Below are positions 53,650-62,844 of a stretch of DNA of 64,000 bases, one piece after another. The position numbers and the translations under genes are program-made. The DNA comes from Desulfurococcus sp038881575 (lineage in GTDB: Archaea; Thermoproteota; Thermoprotei_A; Sulfolobales; Desulfurococcaceae), in the NCBI RefSeq assembly GCF_038881575.1, contig NZ_JAVZPN010000001.1:271749-335748 (forward strand), given 5' to 3'. Numbering within the stretch: position 1 is the first letter of the stretch; each line of letters opens with the position of its first letter. Below the pieces are notes generated by a model, which did no database searches, had not been told where the DNA came from, and saw only the letters and a program-made list of their open reading frames with translations.

Positions 53650-55527
53650 ATGTCGCTTATACCTCCCAGGAAAATACGTGATATAGAGGCGTATTTAATC
53701 CTTAATAAACCGGTTCTAAAACCCGGTGAAGAAGCGAAAATACATGTCCTCGTATCAGGTAGTGGAGAAGGAAGAATGCATATCATGGTGTATGATGACG
53801 AGAAAACTATTTTCAACGGAGACATCGCTATAGGGGGCTCCTTAATAGCCGGCATAATACCATATGACGCACCGAGCAGCCCAGGTGTATACAAGGTCTA
53901 CCTGAAGATAGGGGATATCGTAGTGGATGAGTTAACGTACATGGTATATGATGCCGGGGAGAAATCTAAGCCGAAAAACCTGGCACTTGTATGGCATCAT
54001 CACCAAGCCCCGAATTACCTACCCAATGGCGTGATTCATGGGCCATGGGCATTCATCTATACATATGGTAGTTCCCTTAAGCCATATGGTGATGCACCCT
54101 ACAGGTATCATGCGCAAATGCTCCAGAAGCACCGTGACTACCATGCAACCTATAATCTGAGTCCGAGCTTGATTAAGCAGTGGGACACTGCTGTTAAGCG
54201 TGGCGTAGTCTTCGCAACCGGAGAGAGGATTGATCCTGGTAGTGAGAAAGCCAAACTGATAGAGGAAACCATGAATATGTATAAGGATGCATATAAACGG
54301 GGCCAGATAGATGTACTAACCAGTATCTATGCTCATACAATAGGTGGTTTCCTAGTAGATGTACTCGGGTTAAGCGATATAGTACGGGATGAAGTAAAGT
54401 ATGGGGTATCTGTTACAAGGGAAGTATTAGGGATAACACCGCTTGGAGCATGGACTCCTGAGATGGCTTTCTCAATGGAGATGATAGATGTTTACTATGA
54501 TAACGGGATAGAGTATACTATTCTAGATGATAAATGCCATTTCGAGATGGCTGAAGGGGAGAAAACCACTAGTTACGAACCATATGTTGCTTTAAATAAA
54601 GAGAGTGGGAAACACATAGTAGTGTATTTTAGGGATCATGAGTTAAGCGATGTATTAAGCTTCAAAAACAATTTCACGAGCGAGGCCCATGCCTGGAGAA
54701 ACGCGTACGAGGTATCCCTTCTCATAGCCAGGAAGATCATGGGGATACCAGGTAGGATACTAACCCTTGCACTAGATGGCGAGAACTGGATGGTTTTCGC
54801 CGGCAATCCGCCTTTAACAGCACTGTATTTTGATAAACTATTATTGTTCCTGGAATCCCTGAGCGATGAAGGCGTGTTAAGGTTGGTCAACCTGAGAGAG
54901 GTGTATGAGGAGTTACCTGCGACACGTATACTTATGAAGATCCCCACTAATACATGGCTTTGCACCTTCAGGAAGTGGAGAGGGGAAAAAGAAGAGCATG
55001 AGGAATACTGGCTTAAAGTAGTTGACACCTATATGAAGATAAGGGCATATGAATCACTGATTAAGGGTAGAGATCCTTATAGCGAGAAGGCTAGATGGGC
55101 ATTGTGGCATGCCCTTGATAGTGATTACTGGTGGGCGGAGTTCTGGTCACCTAAGATCATAGAGACATGGTTAAACGAGTCGCTGAGGTATATAGATGAG
55201 AGATTAAATGGCATCCAGATAAAGGATGTTAAAATACCTGGAAAACCAATGTCAAATACGCCTCTCACACTCATCGTGGAGGTTATGAATACCCTGGAAA
55301 CCCCTGTTAAAGCCGTTGTTAAAGTATCCTGTCCAAGCAGGAACTGTGTTAGTGAGAAAGAATTCGAGGCACCGGGCAGGACATCTGTAAGCATACCTGT
55401 AGAGATCACTGTGGGCGAAGTGGGGTTAGTACCGTTCTCAGTGGTGATTCAATCCGATTCATACATCATCTCTAGCTTCATCAAGGAGATCGAGATATAT
55501 CCATCTATGCCATTGAATCCACGATAG
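53650..55527 (+). CDS. GH57 amylopullulanase-like enzyme
   Basis: The 625-residue protein has an N-terminal beta-domain (about 1-110), then the GH57 catalytic domain. LVWHHHQAPNYLPNG is the first motif, GAWTPEMAFSMEM the nucleophile and LALDGENWMVF the acid. This is the pattern of amylopullulanase/GH57 enzymes cutting alpha-1,6 and alpha-1,4 links. A C-terminal beta domain (about 510-625) follows. An earlier ATG at 53599 overlaps glgA; 53650 has GTGGGAT upstream. It has no signal peptide and may debranch internal glycogen. Confidence 0.82.
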   Translation: MSLIPPRKIRDIEAYLILNKPVLKPGEEAKIHVLVSGSGEGRMHIMVYDDEKTIFNGDIAIGGSLIAGIIPYDAPSSPGVYKVYLKIGDIVVDELTYMVYDAGEKSKPKNLALVWHHHQAPNYLPNGVIHGPWAFIYTYGSSLKPYGDAPYRYHAQMLQKHRDYHATYNLSPSLIKQWDTAVKRGVVFATGERIDPGSEKAKLIEETMNMYKDAYKRGQIDVLTSIYAHTIGGFLVDVLGLSDIVRDEVKYGVSVTREVLGITPLGAWTPEMAFSMEMIDVYYDNGIEYTILDDKCHFEMAEGEKTTSYEPYVALNKESGKHIVVYFRDHELSDVLSFKNNFTSEAHAWRNAYEVSLLIARKIMGIPGRILTLALDGENWMVFAGNPPLTALYFDKLLLFLESLSDEGVLRLVNLREVYEELPATRILMKIPTNTWLCTFRKWRGEKEEHEEYWLKVVDTYMKIRAYESLIKGRDPYSEKARWALWHALDSDYWWAEFWSPKIIETWLNESLRYIDERLNGIQIKDVKIPGKPMSNTPLTLIVEVMNTLETPVKAVVKVSCPSRNCVSEKEFEAPGRTSVSIPVEITVGEVGLVPFSVVIQSDSYIISSFIKEIEIYPSMPLNPR

Positions 55528-55597
55528 TATGGATAGAAATAAATACCGCCCATAATTAGTTATATTTTGTATCAACTAAGTGGTGGAGATCCCAAGT

Positions 55598-56524
55598 ATG
55601 AGGAAAGCCGTTGTAACGCATTGGGATATAGACGGGCTTGCATCAAACACCATTATTTCACGTTACACGCGTCCCGAGAAGAAGGTGCTTTCCTCTGTTA
55701 CGTCTACATTTAAGTATTTAATGAGTTTATTTGAGGAAGGCTATAGCGAAATAGTGGTCGCCGATTTAAATCCCCAGTTAACTGATTTAAATAATTATGC
55801 GAACTTATTTAGCGCGATGCGTAAAAAGGGATATATAGTTAAATGGCTGGATCACCATCTATGGCCCGAAGAGGTTGAAAAAACTTTTATTGAATTCAGT
55901 GATGTTGTCTCATATATTAATGACCCGTTCACGGTTACAGCGGATATCTCAGCAAACTTCGTGAACGCTACCAGGGATAGATTTGTCACGATGCTTATAG
56001 AGCTAGCCTTCGACGACGACTGGTTCCAAGGCAAATACGAGTTGACGACTATATATAGACGCGTCCTAAGGTTCTATAAGTGGGAGATAAGGTATAGAAT
56101 TCTAGAGTCACTACTAGCCGGCGACATAGCTCCTAGATGGATGCTAGAACTATATAGGCTTGAAGTCAAAAACATCTACGAAAACCTGATTAGAGAAGCA
56201 CTTGGCAGGGCAGAGCTAGTAGAGAGGAAAGGGGTTAAAATACTTGTCTTCCCCGACGTAGATCCCAGGGTTCATCCAGGTGAGTTGATAAGCATAGCCG
56301 AGAAGAACGGGTTTACCTCACACGTGTATATAGTTAGATATCCTAGAGGAGTAAACCTACGCAGCGACTATGTCGACGTATCAAAAATAGCGTTGAAATA
56401 CGGTGGGGGAGGACACAGGAAGATATCTGGGATACCCGGTAGAATAGATGTTGAGGCCCTGATCAGCGAAATAGTTAGAGCCATCGAGGCCAAGGCTAAA
56501 GTCCATGATAACTACATTATTTAA
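55598..56524 (+). CDS. DHH-family phosphoesterase
   Basis: The 308-residue protein has THWDIDGLAS, IVVADLNPQ, WLDHHLW and a C-terminal GGGGHRKISG, the motifs of DHH/DHHA1 phosphoesterases with four metal-binding acids and histidines. In the first motif D replaces the common HxxxD spacing slightly, but the residues for metals are present. Members cleave nucleotides, oligoribonucleotides or cyclic dinucleotides. ATG 55598 follows GGTGGAG and is preferred over GTG 55580. The gene is separate from the glucan operon. Confidence 0.8.
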   Translation: MRKAVVTHWDIDGLASNTIISRYTRPEKKVLSSVTSTFKYLMSLFEEGYSEIVVADLNPQLTDLNNYANLFSAMRKKGYIVKWLDHHLWPEEVEKTFIEFSDVVSYINDPFTVTADISANFVNATRDRFVTMLIELAFDDDWFQGKYELTTIYRRVLRFYKWEIRYRILESLLAGDIAPRWMLELYRLEVKNIYENLIREALGRAELVERKGVKILVFPDVDPRVHPGELISIAEKNGFTSHVYIVRYPRGVNLRSDYVDVSKIALKYGGGGHRKISGIPGRIDVEALISEIVRAIEAKAKVHDNYII

Positions 56525-56600
56525 AATCTAAGGAGCTAAGTAGAGAGGAGTACTTGCCCGTGCCCAAACAACCATAGTAGCTAAAGTGCTTAAAAACTCT

Positions 56601-57140
56601 TCATGAAGTCAGCAGTCTATCCCAGAACCCCTTATCCTCCGCCTCACCTATTACCACGGCCACCAGCCCGCCGTTCTTATCTAGTACGAGGATATGGGGT
56701 ACTCCTAAAACGTATTGGGGTGGCACCCCCTTTGAGATCTCTAGGTTTGTAAGCTGGGAGAAGAGTGATTCAACCCTCTTATCCGTGTCAATCCATAAGT
56801 ATAATGCTTTACCAGGCATCTCAGTATTGAAGAATTCTTGTTGTGCATGGCAGTGAGGACATGTGGTCAGGCCAAACATTACTATCCTAGTGGATTCATT
56901 GAGCTCTACGATCTGTGTTAGGTTGTTGTATATGTTTTCCCATTCACTACTGGTAATATCTATATCCATGTATTTACTGGTGCCGAGATAGAAAGCTATA
57001 TTACCACTGCCTCCACCCGGCTGGTTCCATAATAGTAGTATCGCTATTGCGGCAATGAAAACTACTACTGGTATGAGCAAGAATATTACATTGCCCTTAT
57101 CAGTCCTACCCTTATTTTTACTAGTGCTTTTACCAGGCAT
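56601..57140 (-). CDS. membrane-anchored thioredoxin-like protein
   Basis: The 179-residue protein has a positively charged N-terminus, one membrane anchor (about residues 18-37) and an extracytoplasmic thioredoxin-like domain with the redox motif TTCPHCHAQQ and cis-Pro in GVPHILVLDK. ATG at 57140 is preferred because GGTGGGG lies upstream and this removes overlap with the ccdA-like gene. It probably exchanges disulfides with its CcdA-like partner just upstream in the operon. Confidence 0.78.
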   Translation of the reverse strand: MPGKSTSKNKGRTDKGNVIFLLIPVVVFIAAIAILLLWNQPGGGSGNIAFYLGTSKYMDIDITSSEWENIYNNLTQIVELNESTRIVMFGLTTCPHCHAQQEFFNTEMPGKALYLWIDTDKRVESLFSQLTNLEISKGVPPQYVLGVPHILVLDKNGGLVAVVIGEAEDKGFWDRLLTS

Positions 57141-57195
57141 TTTACGGCACCCCACCGTTATTCTTATTCTTGAACCATTATCTCTAATCCTGTTT

Positions 57196-57897
57196 TTAAC
57201 GGTATAGATAGACATATACCGCTATTGCAACCGCTATCAGGCCCCCGAGTATTCTCAAGGAGGCTTGATGCTTGATTAGTTTCTCATGTATCCTGGTTTT
57301 CATTATTCCTATATAAATCAATGTGATGAGAACCAGTGGTGAAACAAATATCGCTGTATAGAGGAACGTGTAGAACGCCCATATGGGGAAAGGTGTGTCA
57401 CTTGTCAGCATATTATAGATAATATACATCCCTGCACTACAGGGGAGCAGCGTGAAGGACGCGATAAACCCTGTTAAAGCAATGTAAATTAATCCCCCTG
57501 TCTCCAGGAGTTTTTGTAAACCTATTCTCCTTGATAGATTGCACTCAACCATATCCTCTCTGCAGATTTCATCGCCCCCGCTATTCCTCTCTTTGGCTAA
57601 ATCATGGAAGCCATAGATGATCATTGAGACTCCATAGATTATCATTATGATAAATATGTAAATAGGTGAAACCAAGACCCGGCTGAACACGTTTCTCAAT
57701 AGAAACCCGAATACCCAGTACCCGGTGAAAACAGTTAATATAAATACTACTGATATCTCAACAAGTTTCCTCATACTGCCTGCAACATATGATATGAGGA
57801 TACCAGTGTATAATATAAAGAAGCACGGGTCCACCGAGTCTATCAGAGCCATGGTGGCTAACATGGGGATAAAGGATGCAGGATCCAAAGTATCCAC
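57196..57897 (-). CDS. CcdA/DsbD-like transmembrane thiol-electron carrier
   Basis: The 233-residue membrane protein has six hydrophobic segments. The two conserved cysteines occur in LIDSVDPCFFIL and FTLLPCSAGMYI, the Cys-containing helices of CcdA/ScsB proteins. Electrons from the cytoplasm would pass to the neighbouring thioredoxin-like protein. A Cys-rich loop (EICREDMVECN) lies between. Together they reduce extracytoplasmic thiols. Confidence 0.82.
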   Translation of the reverse strand: MDTLDPASFIPMLATMALIDSVDPCFFILYTGILISYVAGSMRKLVEISVVFILTVFTGYWVFGFLLRNVFSRVLVSPIYIFIIMIIYGVSMIIYGFHDLAKERNSGGDEICREDMVECNLSRRIGLQKLLETGGLIYIALTGFIASFTLLPCSAGMYIIYNMLTSDTPFPIWAFYTFLYTAIFVSPLVLITLIYIGIMKTRIHEKLIKHQASLRILGGLIAVAIAVYVYLYR

Positions 57898-57905
57898 CGA
57901 GGTGT

Positions 57906-59036
57906 CTATGCCTTAAAAACTAATTCATCGAGGAAACGGAGCCTCTTGGGTATTGGGGGGTGTGTTGAGAGGAATTCCTGCATGCTATTTACTTCTTTAT
58001 TCTTGAGCTCCTGTATTACTTCATCTATGCTCGCGTCATCTATCTTAGGGCTCCTATAGAATGGACCATAGTGGTATAATGGGTTAGCCACTGCCTCTAT
58101 GAAGGCATATATGAACATTGTTCTCAACTTACTCGTTGAAACCATTTCCCGGGCTCTCCCACTGCCCTCATAGTATATGTGTAGTTTTGCAAGCGCCCTC
58201 TGCATGTTCAATGGGGATGAAGCATAAGCTCCAGTAGTGTCTGCATAGTATTCCCTGAGCCTGCTAAAGGCTAGTACGAGTATTTGGACGATGAAGCTTA
58301 TCACTACTGCTAATATACCTATTATAGCTAATATGAATCCCCCTGAACTACTATTCCTCCTCTCCGATGTAAGCCTCATTGACGAGTAAACTATGCCTGC
58401 CCTTACCAGGGAGACACCTAGATAATATATGATGCTGGGCAGGAGCCCCATGAATAACATTATAGAGTTATCCCTGTGTAAATGATGGCCCAGCTCATGC
58501 CCTATTACAGCCCGTAACTCATCCTCGTTAAGCATCTCCATGAGCTCCCTTGACACAGCCACGTATCTACCTGACAAAGCGTTACCATAGGCAAACGCAT
58601 TTGGAGGCATATTTACAATCATTGCCTTAGGTGGGCTACTTAGACCGAGCCTTAATGCTACCTCATCAACTACCTTCTGCAACCATTCATCATGTCTAGC
58701 CCCGTAGAGAAGATTTATCATGTAGGGCGAGAGAATATAGGTGAACATATTGGCTATCACTATGAAGATCACGAGCCATACAATGAAGCCCAGCGTGAAC
58801 TCTGCACCAATATAGTTAACTAATACATATGCTACAATGGATATCCCTGCAATACTCGACCCAATAGTTAAGAGGCCGATCAACAACATGGATGATGAGA
58901 GGGAGAATCTACTGGCGAACCTACGTGCCACCTTGGGGGCAATATAGCCAGCTGTGATCATTAGTACTAGGAATCCAATAATATATACTATTATAAGCGC
59001 TATCATTGTAAAGGGATCATAAAACCATAGCAACAT
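57906..59036 (-). CDS. htpX: HtpX-like zinc metalloprotease
   Basis: The 376-residue membrane protein has VIGHELGHHLHRDN (HExxH zinc site) and a downstream glutamate in LREYYADTTGAY. Three to four hydrophobic segments surround the active site. It resembles HtpX/Ste24 peptidases, which remove damaged membrane proteins. It ends 9 bases after the CcdA-like gene's start region on the same strand and is likely in one unit with it. Confidence 0.85.
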   Translation of the reverse strand: MLLWFYDPFTMIALIIVYIIGFLVLMITAGYIAPKVARRFASRFSLSSSMLLIGLLTIGSSIAGISIVAYVLVNYIGAEFTLGFIVWLVIFIVIANMFTYILSPYMINLLYGARHDEWLQKVVDEVALRLGLSSPPKAMIVNMPPNAFAYGNALSGRYVAVSRELMEMLNEDELRAVIGHELGHHLHRDNSIMLFMGLLPSIIYYLGVSLVRAGIVYSSMRLTSERRNSSSGGFILAIIGILAVVISFIVQILVLAFSRLREYYADTTGAYASSPLNMQRALAKLHIYYEGSGRAREMVSTSKLRTMFIYAFIEAVANPLYHYGPFYRSPKIDDASIDEVIQELKNKEVNSMQEFLSTHPPIPKRLRFLDELVFKA

Positions 59037-59123
59037 CGATAATCACCAGGTAACAATATAATCAAAGACATCCTTAAAAACTTGAGAAAACTGGTTTATA
59101 AGCGTCTTTTAACTAGCTATACC

Positions 59124-61070
59124 CTACCTGTGCCTTATCATCCTGAGTGCAAGGATTATCGATATAGCCGCAACTGTGATGACTAGTATTCCTAGGTACT
59201 CCAGGATCAATCCCCTTGGTAGCTGGTTCTCAGGAGTAGTAGTATTGGCTATGGGTTGGTTTACAGGTATCCATATAAATGGCGTAGTAGTATTCGAGGA
59301 TGTTACACCCCCCTGGGAAGATGTACTAGCATATATAGTGCTAGTATTAGAGTTTCCATCTAGAGTTAGCGCGAGAACCAGGTAAAGCGAGAATGCCTGT
59401 GAAAACCCGTGGACCGCTGAAGAGTAATCTCCGCTCTCCAGCGCCTCAGAACCATACTCGATGAAGAATCGTAGCACTGGTGTTGACGGTATTTTACTCG
59501 ATAACATTGTTAATATGGCTTGCTGTACATACGCGACGTCATCTAGATTACTCTGATCAAACACCATATGCAACGCATACGTGGATTCACTAATAACATA
59601 TATTGTGAAACCAAGTAGTGTGACAGAGTCGTTGACTATCTGTGAATTCATTAAACCATAGTAGTCAGATGCATCGCTTAAGACCTGTGTATTCCCACCC
59701 ACCTCATTGACGAGGGCCTCGATATACGAGTAAATAGTTGATGCCGCCGCGTATAAATCCCTGGCATCAACTAGGTTAATTAATGATGGTGGAGAGCTAC
59801 TCGGCAAAACCTTCATCAAATCCAGGAGTATACTGCACTGTTCAGCGTAGGAGAGCGAGTAGGATAAATATGCTAATTTATCACTATTGCTTGTAGAGGA
59901 AAATGCATTCGTATAATAGTAGCCGGCCCTATAGTAGACCGCCTTAGCCATGGAGAACAATATTAATTCATCTAGATCTAGGCTTCCCCCTATACTATTG
60001 AGCCTAACACCTATCGAAGTAAGAGTCGTGTTCACGGTGCCAAGTATAGAGTCTATGCTTAGAGTATTCGATAGTACTTTCGAGAAAAGATTATAGTATA
60101 CTACCGAAGGATATATGCTAAGCCCCTGTACAAACGCGTAAACTGGGTACTTATCTTTAATGGAGTAAAGGCTTGAAAGAGTATTATTTAAATTATTGAT
60201 AACCGTCTGCAGAGTTCTCTTATAATAATAGTCGTATACCTTGTTCACTGAAGAATATGTATCCTGGACCATAGCGCTCAGATTATTCAGGAGAGAGTCA
60301 ACGACCTCTCCCGGTATACTTACCTGTAAGGGTTCGATGACGCTGGAAGCATTGATATCCATGCCTGTAAAATATGTGATAGCATCGAATATAGAGCCGA
60401 CTTCTATCACGGATACATTGATGCTTCTACCATACTCCACAAGATCAATGCTCTGGTAGACTGTTCTCCTTATAACACCCCATGGCAGCCTCGTCTCCTG
60501 TATAACTGGGTACTGATAGTATCGTTGTCCTTTAGGAATAAGAAACGTCTTGAATCCATTCGAAGCTGCTGCATCAAGTTTCTCCTTCAACCCACCAACA
60601 GGCCCTATCGTGCCATCAGGATTAATCATGCCCGTCATCGTTACACTTGGATTAAGGGTCTTATTCATCAACAATGAGAGAAAGCCAACGCACATTAATC
60701 CACCTGAACTAGGGCCGCCTATGATAGGTACGTTAGACTCTGTAATCACATAGTAATCATAGTTATTGAAGGATACCCCTGCTACCAGTGAAGCTATATA
60801 GGCGGCTATCCTAGCAGCCCCCTGGGTATCTAGCTCAGTGTATGGTAAAGCCGAGAAGAATACTCTTCCACTACCAGGGTAAGCCACTATTAATGTGGTC
60901 TTAGATAACACACCCTCTCCACTACCGGATACCGCCGGAGCGTATATTGTGATGGATCTAACATAGCTGTAATTCGGTAATCCTGAATCACCAATCGCGG
61001 TAGCCGGTATTAGTGTTAATGCCAATAAGATGACCAAAGAAGCAATTGCCGCGTACCTATACCCGTGCAT
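59124..61070 (-). CDS. extracytoplasmic Lon-like (S16) serine protease
   Basis: The 648-residue protein has a signal peptide (about 1-27) and a C-terminal membrane anchor. The first 230 residues form an S16 domain: ESNVPIIGGPSSGGLM contains the catalytic serine, and GPVGGLKEKLDAAASNG the lysine. The ATPase part of Lon is absent. The long middle is helical. ATG 61070 after GAGGTGTGG is preferred to GTG 61091. Archaeal proteases of this form act outside the membrane, so no ATP is needed. It lies close to htpX. Confidence 0.82.
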   Translation of the reverse strand: MHGYRYAAIASLVILLALTLIPATAIGDSGLPNYSYVRSITIYAPAVSGSGEGVLSKTTLIVAYPGSGRVFFSALPYTELDTQGAARIAAYIASLVAGVSFNNYDYYVITESNVPIIGGPSSGGLMCVGFLSLLMNKTLNPSVTMTGMINPDGTIGPVGGLKEKLDAAASNGFKTFLIPKGQRYYQYPVIQETRLPWGVIRRTVYQSIDLVEYGRSINVSVIEVGSIFDAITYFTGMDINASSVIEPLQVSIPGEVVDSLLNNLSAMVQDTYSSVNKVYDYYYKRTLQTVINNLNNTLSSLYSIKDKYPVYAFVQGLSIYPSVVYYNLFSKVLSNTLSIDSILGTVNTTLTSIGVRLNSIGGSLDLDELILFSMAKAVYYRAGYYYTNAFSSTSNSDKLAYLSYSLSYAEQCSILLDLMKVLPSSSPPSLINLVDARDLYAAASTIYSYIEALVNEVGGNTQVLSDASDYYGLMNSQIVNDSVTLLGFTIYVISESTYALHMVFDQSNLDDVAYVQQAILTMLSSKIPSTPVLRFFIEYGSEALESGDYSSAVHGFSQAFSLYLVLALTLDGNSNTSTIYASTSSQGGVTSSNTTTPFIWIPVNQPIANTTTPENQLPRGLILEYLGILVITVAAISIILALRMIRHR

Positions 61071-61149
61071 ACACCACACCTCTAGGTTCACGGTAATAAT
61101 TACTTGAAAATAGTGTTTATACGCTTTTCCATGATGTAGAATAGGGGAT

Positions 61150-61310
61150 CGGTAAGCTTAAAACCGCTTTAAGGTGAAACAGCGGTGTTTTTAAACCGTT
61201 CTTCGCCTAGGTTTTCTGGGTTTCCGTGGGCTGGTTTACACTGCTTCTCCTGGGTCTCGGGAGTCAAGGAGACGCCACTAGACTTGTGTCCTCAGCTTAT
61301 AAATCCATAA
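61150..61310 (-). other. candidate structured RNA or decayed tnpB tail
   Basis: The 61071-61483 gap has no intact gene. On the minus strand ATTTATAAGC at about 61296-61305 resembles a TATA box. A GC-rich segment follows with TCCTTGACTCC and CCCAGGAGA able to pair, and then AAAACACCGCT and AGCGGTTTT form a 9-bp hairpin ending in Ts at 61160-61195, terminator-like. The frame reading PETQEKQCKPAHGNPENLGE also resembles a transposase tail. I cannot decide between the two. Confidence 0.3.
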
Positions 61311-61483
61311 CAAGTAAAGCAAGGAGAGCACTCAGCCTACAAAACCTTGAAGAACCTTCAAACCAGAAACAAATATATACCCTAAAATGAATTAAAAATA
61401 GTGATCTCTACAAAGGTAAGGAATTGATGCTGAAGCCGACATAGTCTGATTCATTGATGATGGGTCGATTGACTGAGAAAGCA

Positions 61484-62386
61484 TTATCCAGGGGTGCAAA
61501 GTACGTGCGCTATCTCGATGTCCCTAAACTCTAACACCGCGATCTCCATATTCTTCAATAAGAATCTATCCACATCAAGTACCCCATGTGTCGGGATTGA
61601 TTCTAAGAGCTGGCCTGTAATGGGTTCGGCTGAGCCTAAATTCAGCCATGTTATCAGGCTTGCATTCTCTAATATAGCATGCTTCCTCACTATTGGGGAG
61701 AGATATTCTTCTCTGTTAACAGATACATTAATGCCTGGGTGATAGGGCCCTGTGGCGGGCATTATAATTAGAATACCCCCTGTTTCCAAGGGGATCTTCA
61801 TGAATACTGGAAACCTATATGCTCCGAAGCATCTAAGGCTCGGGTGCTCGTGCCCCATTATAACTATATCCTTACCCGAGGTATCAACATATTCGTGTCC
61901 ATGCACCAATAAAACCTTCCTATTGTTGACCATTACCTCAATGGAGTCAACAAACTCTACTCCCAGCTTTTTAAGAAGTGGCTTTATGAAGTTATCGTGA
62001 TTACCCCTTACGACCTCCACATCTTTAACACCTATATCCCTGATCCTCTTAACTAACTCGCCTACCTCTTCTCTCTCTTGTCTGAGTAGTCTATCAAACG
62101 CATGCTTTAGATCCCCATTGATAACTATCTTATCTATCGTGATTACCTGGGATACCTGGTCAAGGTATTGAAGGACACGTTTCAACTGGATCCGCGGTAT
62201 AAATATCCCCCCGTATCCACTGCCACCTCTGAGACTATAGATCAACCCCCGTGAAGCCGCCTCCTCGAAGCCTAAGTGGAGATCAGCCATCAATAATGTC
62301 CTACTTGGTGAAATATAGAGGAACGGCGTTCCAGCGATAACGTATACCCCGGTATCTACCTCCTTGACTATAGGCCTCAACACCAT
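61484..62386 (-). CDS. calcineurin-like metallophosphoesterase (COG1407-type)
   Basis: The 300-residue protein has the five metallophosphoesterase blocks: LMADLHLGFEE, VINGDLKHAF, VRGNHDNFI, LLVHGHE and MGHEHPSLRC. This is the ICC-like phosphoesterase group common in archaea and often next to helicases. It starts ATG at 62386. Its SD GGAGGT (62394-62399) lies 7 bases upstream inside the right end of the mini-element 62387-62612. The promoter must therefore also be in or beyond that element. Confidence 0.82.
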   Translation of the reverse strand: MVLRPIVKEVDTGVYVIAGTPFLYISPSRTLLMADLHLGFEEAASRGLIYSLRGGSGYGGIFIPRIQLKRVLQYLDQVSQVITIDKIVINGDLKHAFDRLLRQEREEVGELVKRIRDIGVKDVEVVRGNHDNFIKPLLKKLGVEFVDSIEVMVNNRKVLLVHGHEYVDTSGKDIVIMGHEHPSLRCFGAYRFPVFMKIPLETGGILIIMPATGPYHPGINVSVNREEYLSPIVRKHAILENASLITWLNLGSAEPITGQLLESIPTHGVLDVDRFLLKNMEIAVLEFRDIEIAHVLCTPG

Positions 62387-62612
62387 GGATCTGACCTCCT
62401 CTCTGTCCTGATGGGCGGGGATTCTTTTTGGAGCAGGGGAGTTTTGGGCTGTATTCCCTGGTTCTCGCTGGGTTTAGTCCTGGCCGGGCCTCCGGCCGGT
62501 TACCCCTATCCCCTCCCGGGGACCCAGGGGGATATAGCTGTTTGAGCCCTCATCTATGCAAGCACCAAAGCCTATAAACATTCCATCATCCCCGTCTAAA
62601 AGGGTAAACCAC
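62387..62612 (-). mobile_element. second mini-element with IS605-like palindromes
   Basis: The minus strand opens with ACCCTTTTAGACGGGGATGAT (left end, 62590-62610), then GGAATGTTTATAGGCTTTGG, nearly the same as in the copy at 44480. The right end at 62389-62425 reads CCCCGCCCATCAGGACAGAG, then AGGAGGTCAG. In between, PPGSPGGDRGNRPEARPG and KNPRPSGQRGGQ look like a TnpB C-terminal tail. Length and order match the element at 44446, so both are copies of one non-autonomous element. Confidence 0.65.
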
Positions 62613-62641
62613 CCCCTTTAACCCGGGTAGGAATAGTGAAG

Positions 62642-62715
62642 CGGGCCCGCCGGGATTTGAACCCGGGACCTACGGGTTAAGAGCCCGCCGCTCTACCAGG
62701 CTGAGCTACGGGCCC
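62642..62715 (-). tRNA. tRNA-Lys (anticodon CUU)
   Basis: The minus strand folds as a tRNA. Acceptor GGGCCCG pairs with CGGGCCC, the D-arm is GCTC-AGCCTGGTA-GAGC, the anticodon arm GCGGG-CTCTTAA-CCCGT has CTT, and the T-arm is CCGGG-TTCAAAT-CCCGG. The discriminator is G, and CCA is not encoded. There is no intron. Length is 74. Confidence 0.93.
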
Positions 62716-62745
62716 ATGCCCAATTCAATAACCATAGGTAGGTGT

Positions 62746-62760
62746 GGTTTTTAAATATTT
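62746..62760 (-). promoter_or_regulatory. TATA box of the tRNA-Lys gene
   Basis: AAATATTTAAAAACC on the minus strand ends about 31 bases upstream of the mature tRNA. The box would place the start site about 10 bases ahead of the tRNA. Confidence 0.6.
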
Positions 62761-62844
62761 TACGGTCTCCAGTACTAATAAACTCGCTGAGCACTCGTGT
62801 TTAAATACTGGTTGTCCCGTGGATAGTGTTTTGAGGATAGAAGC

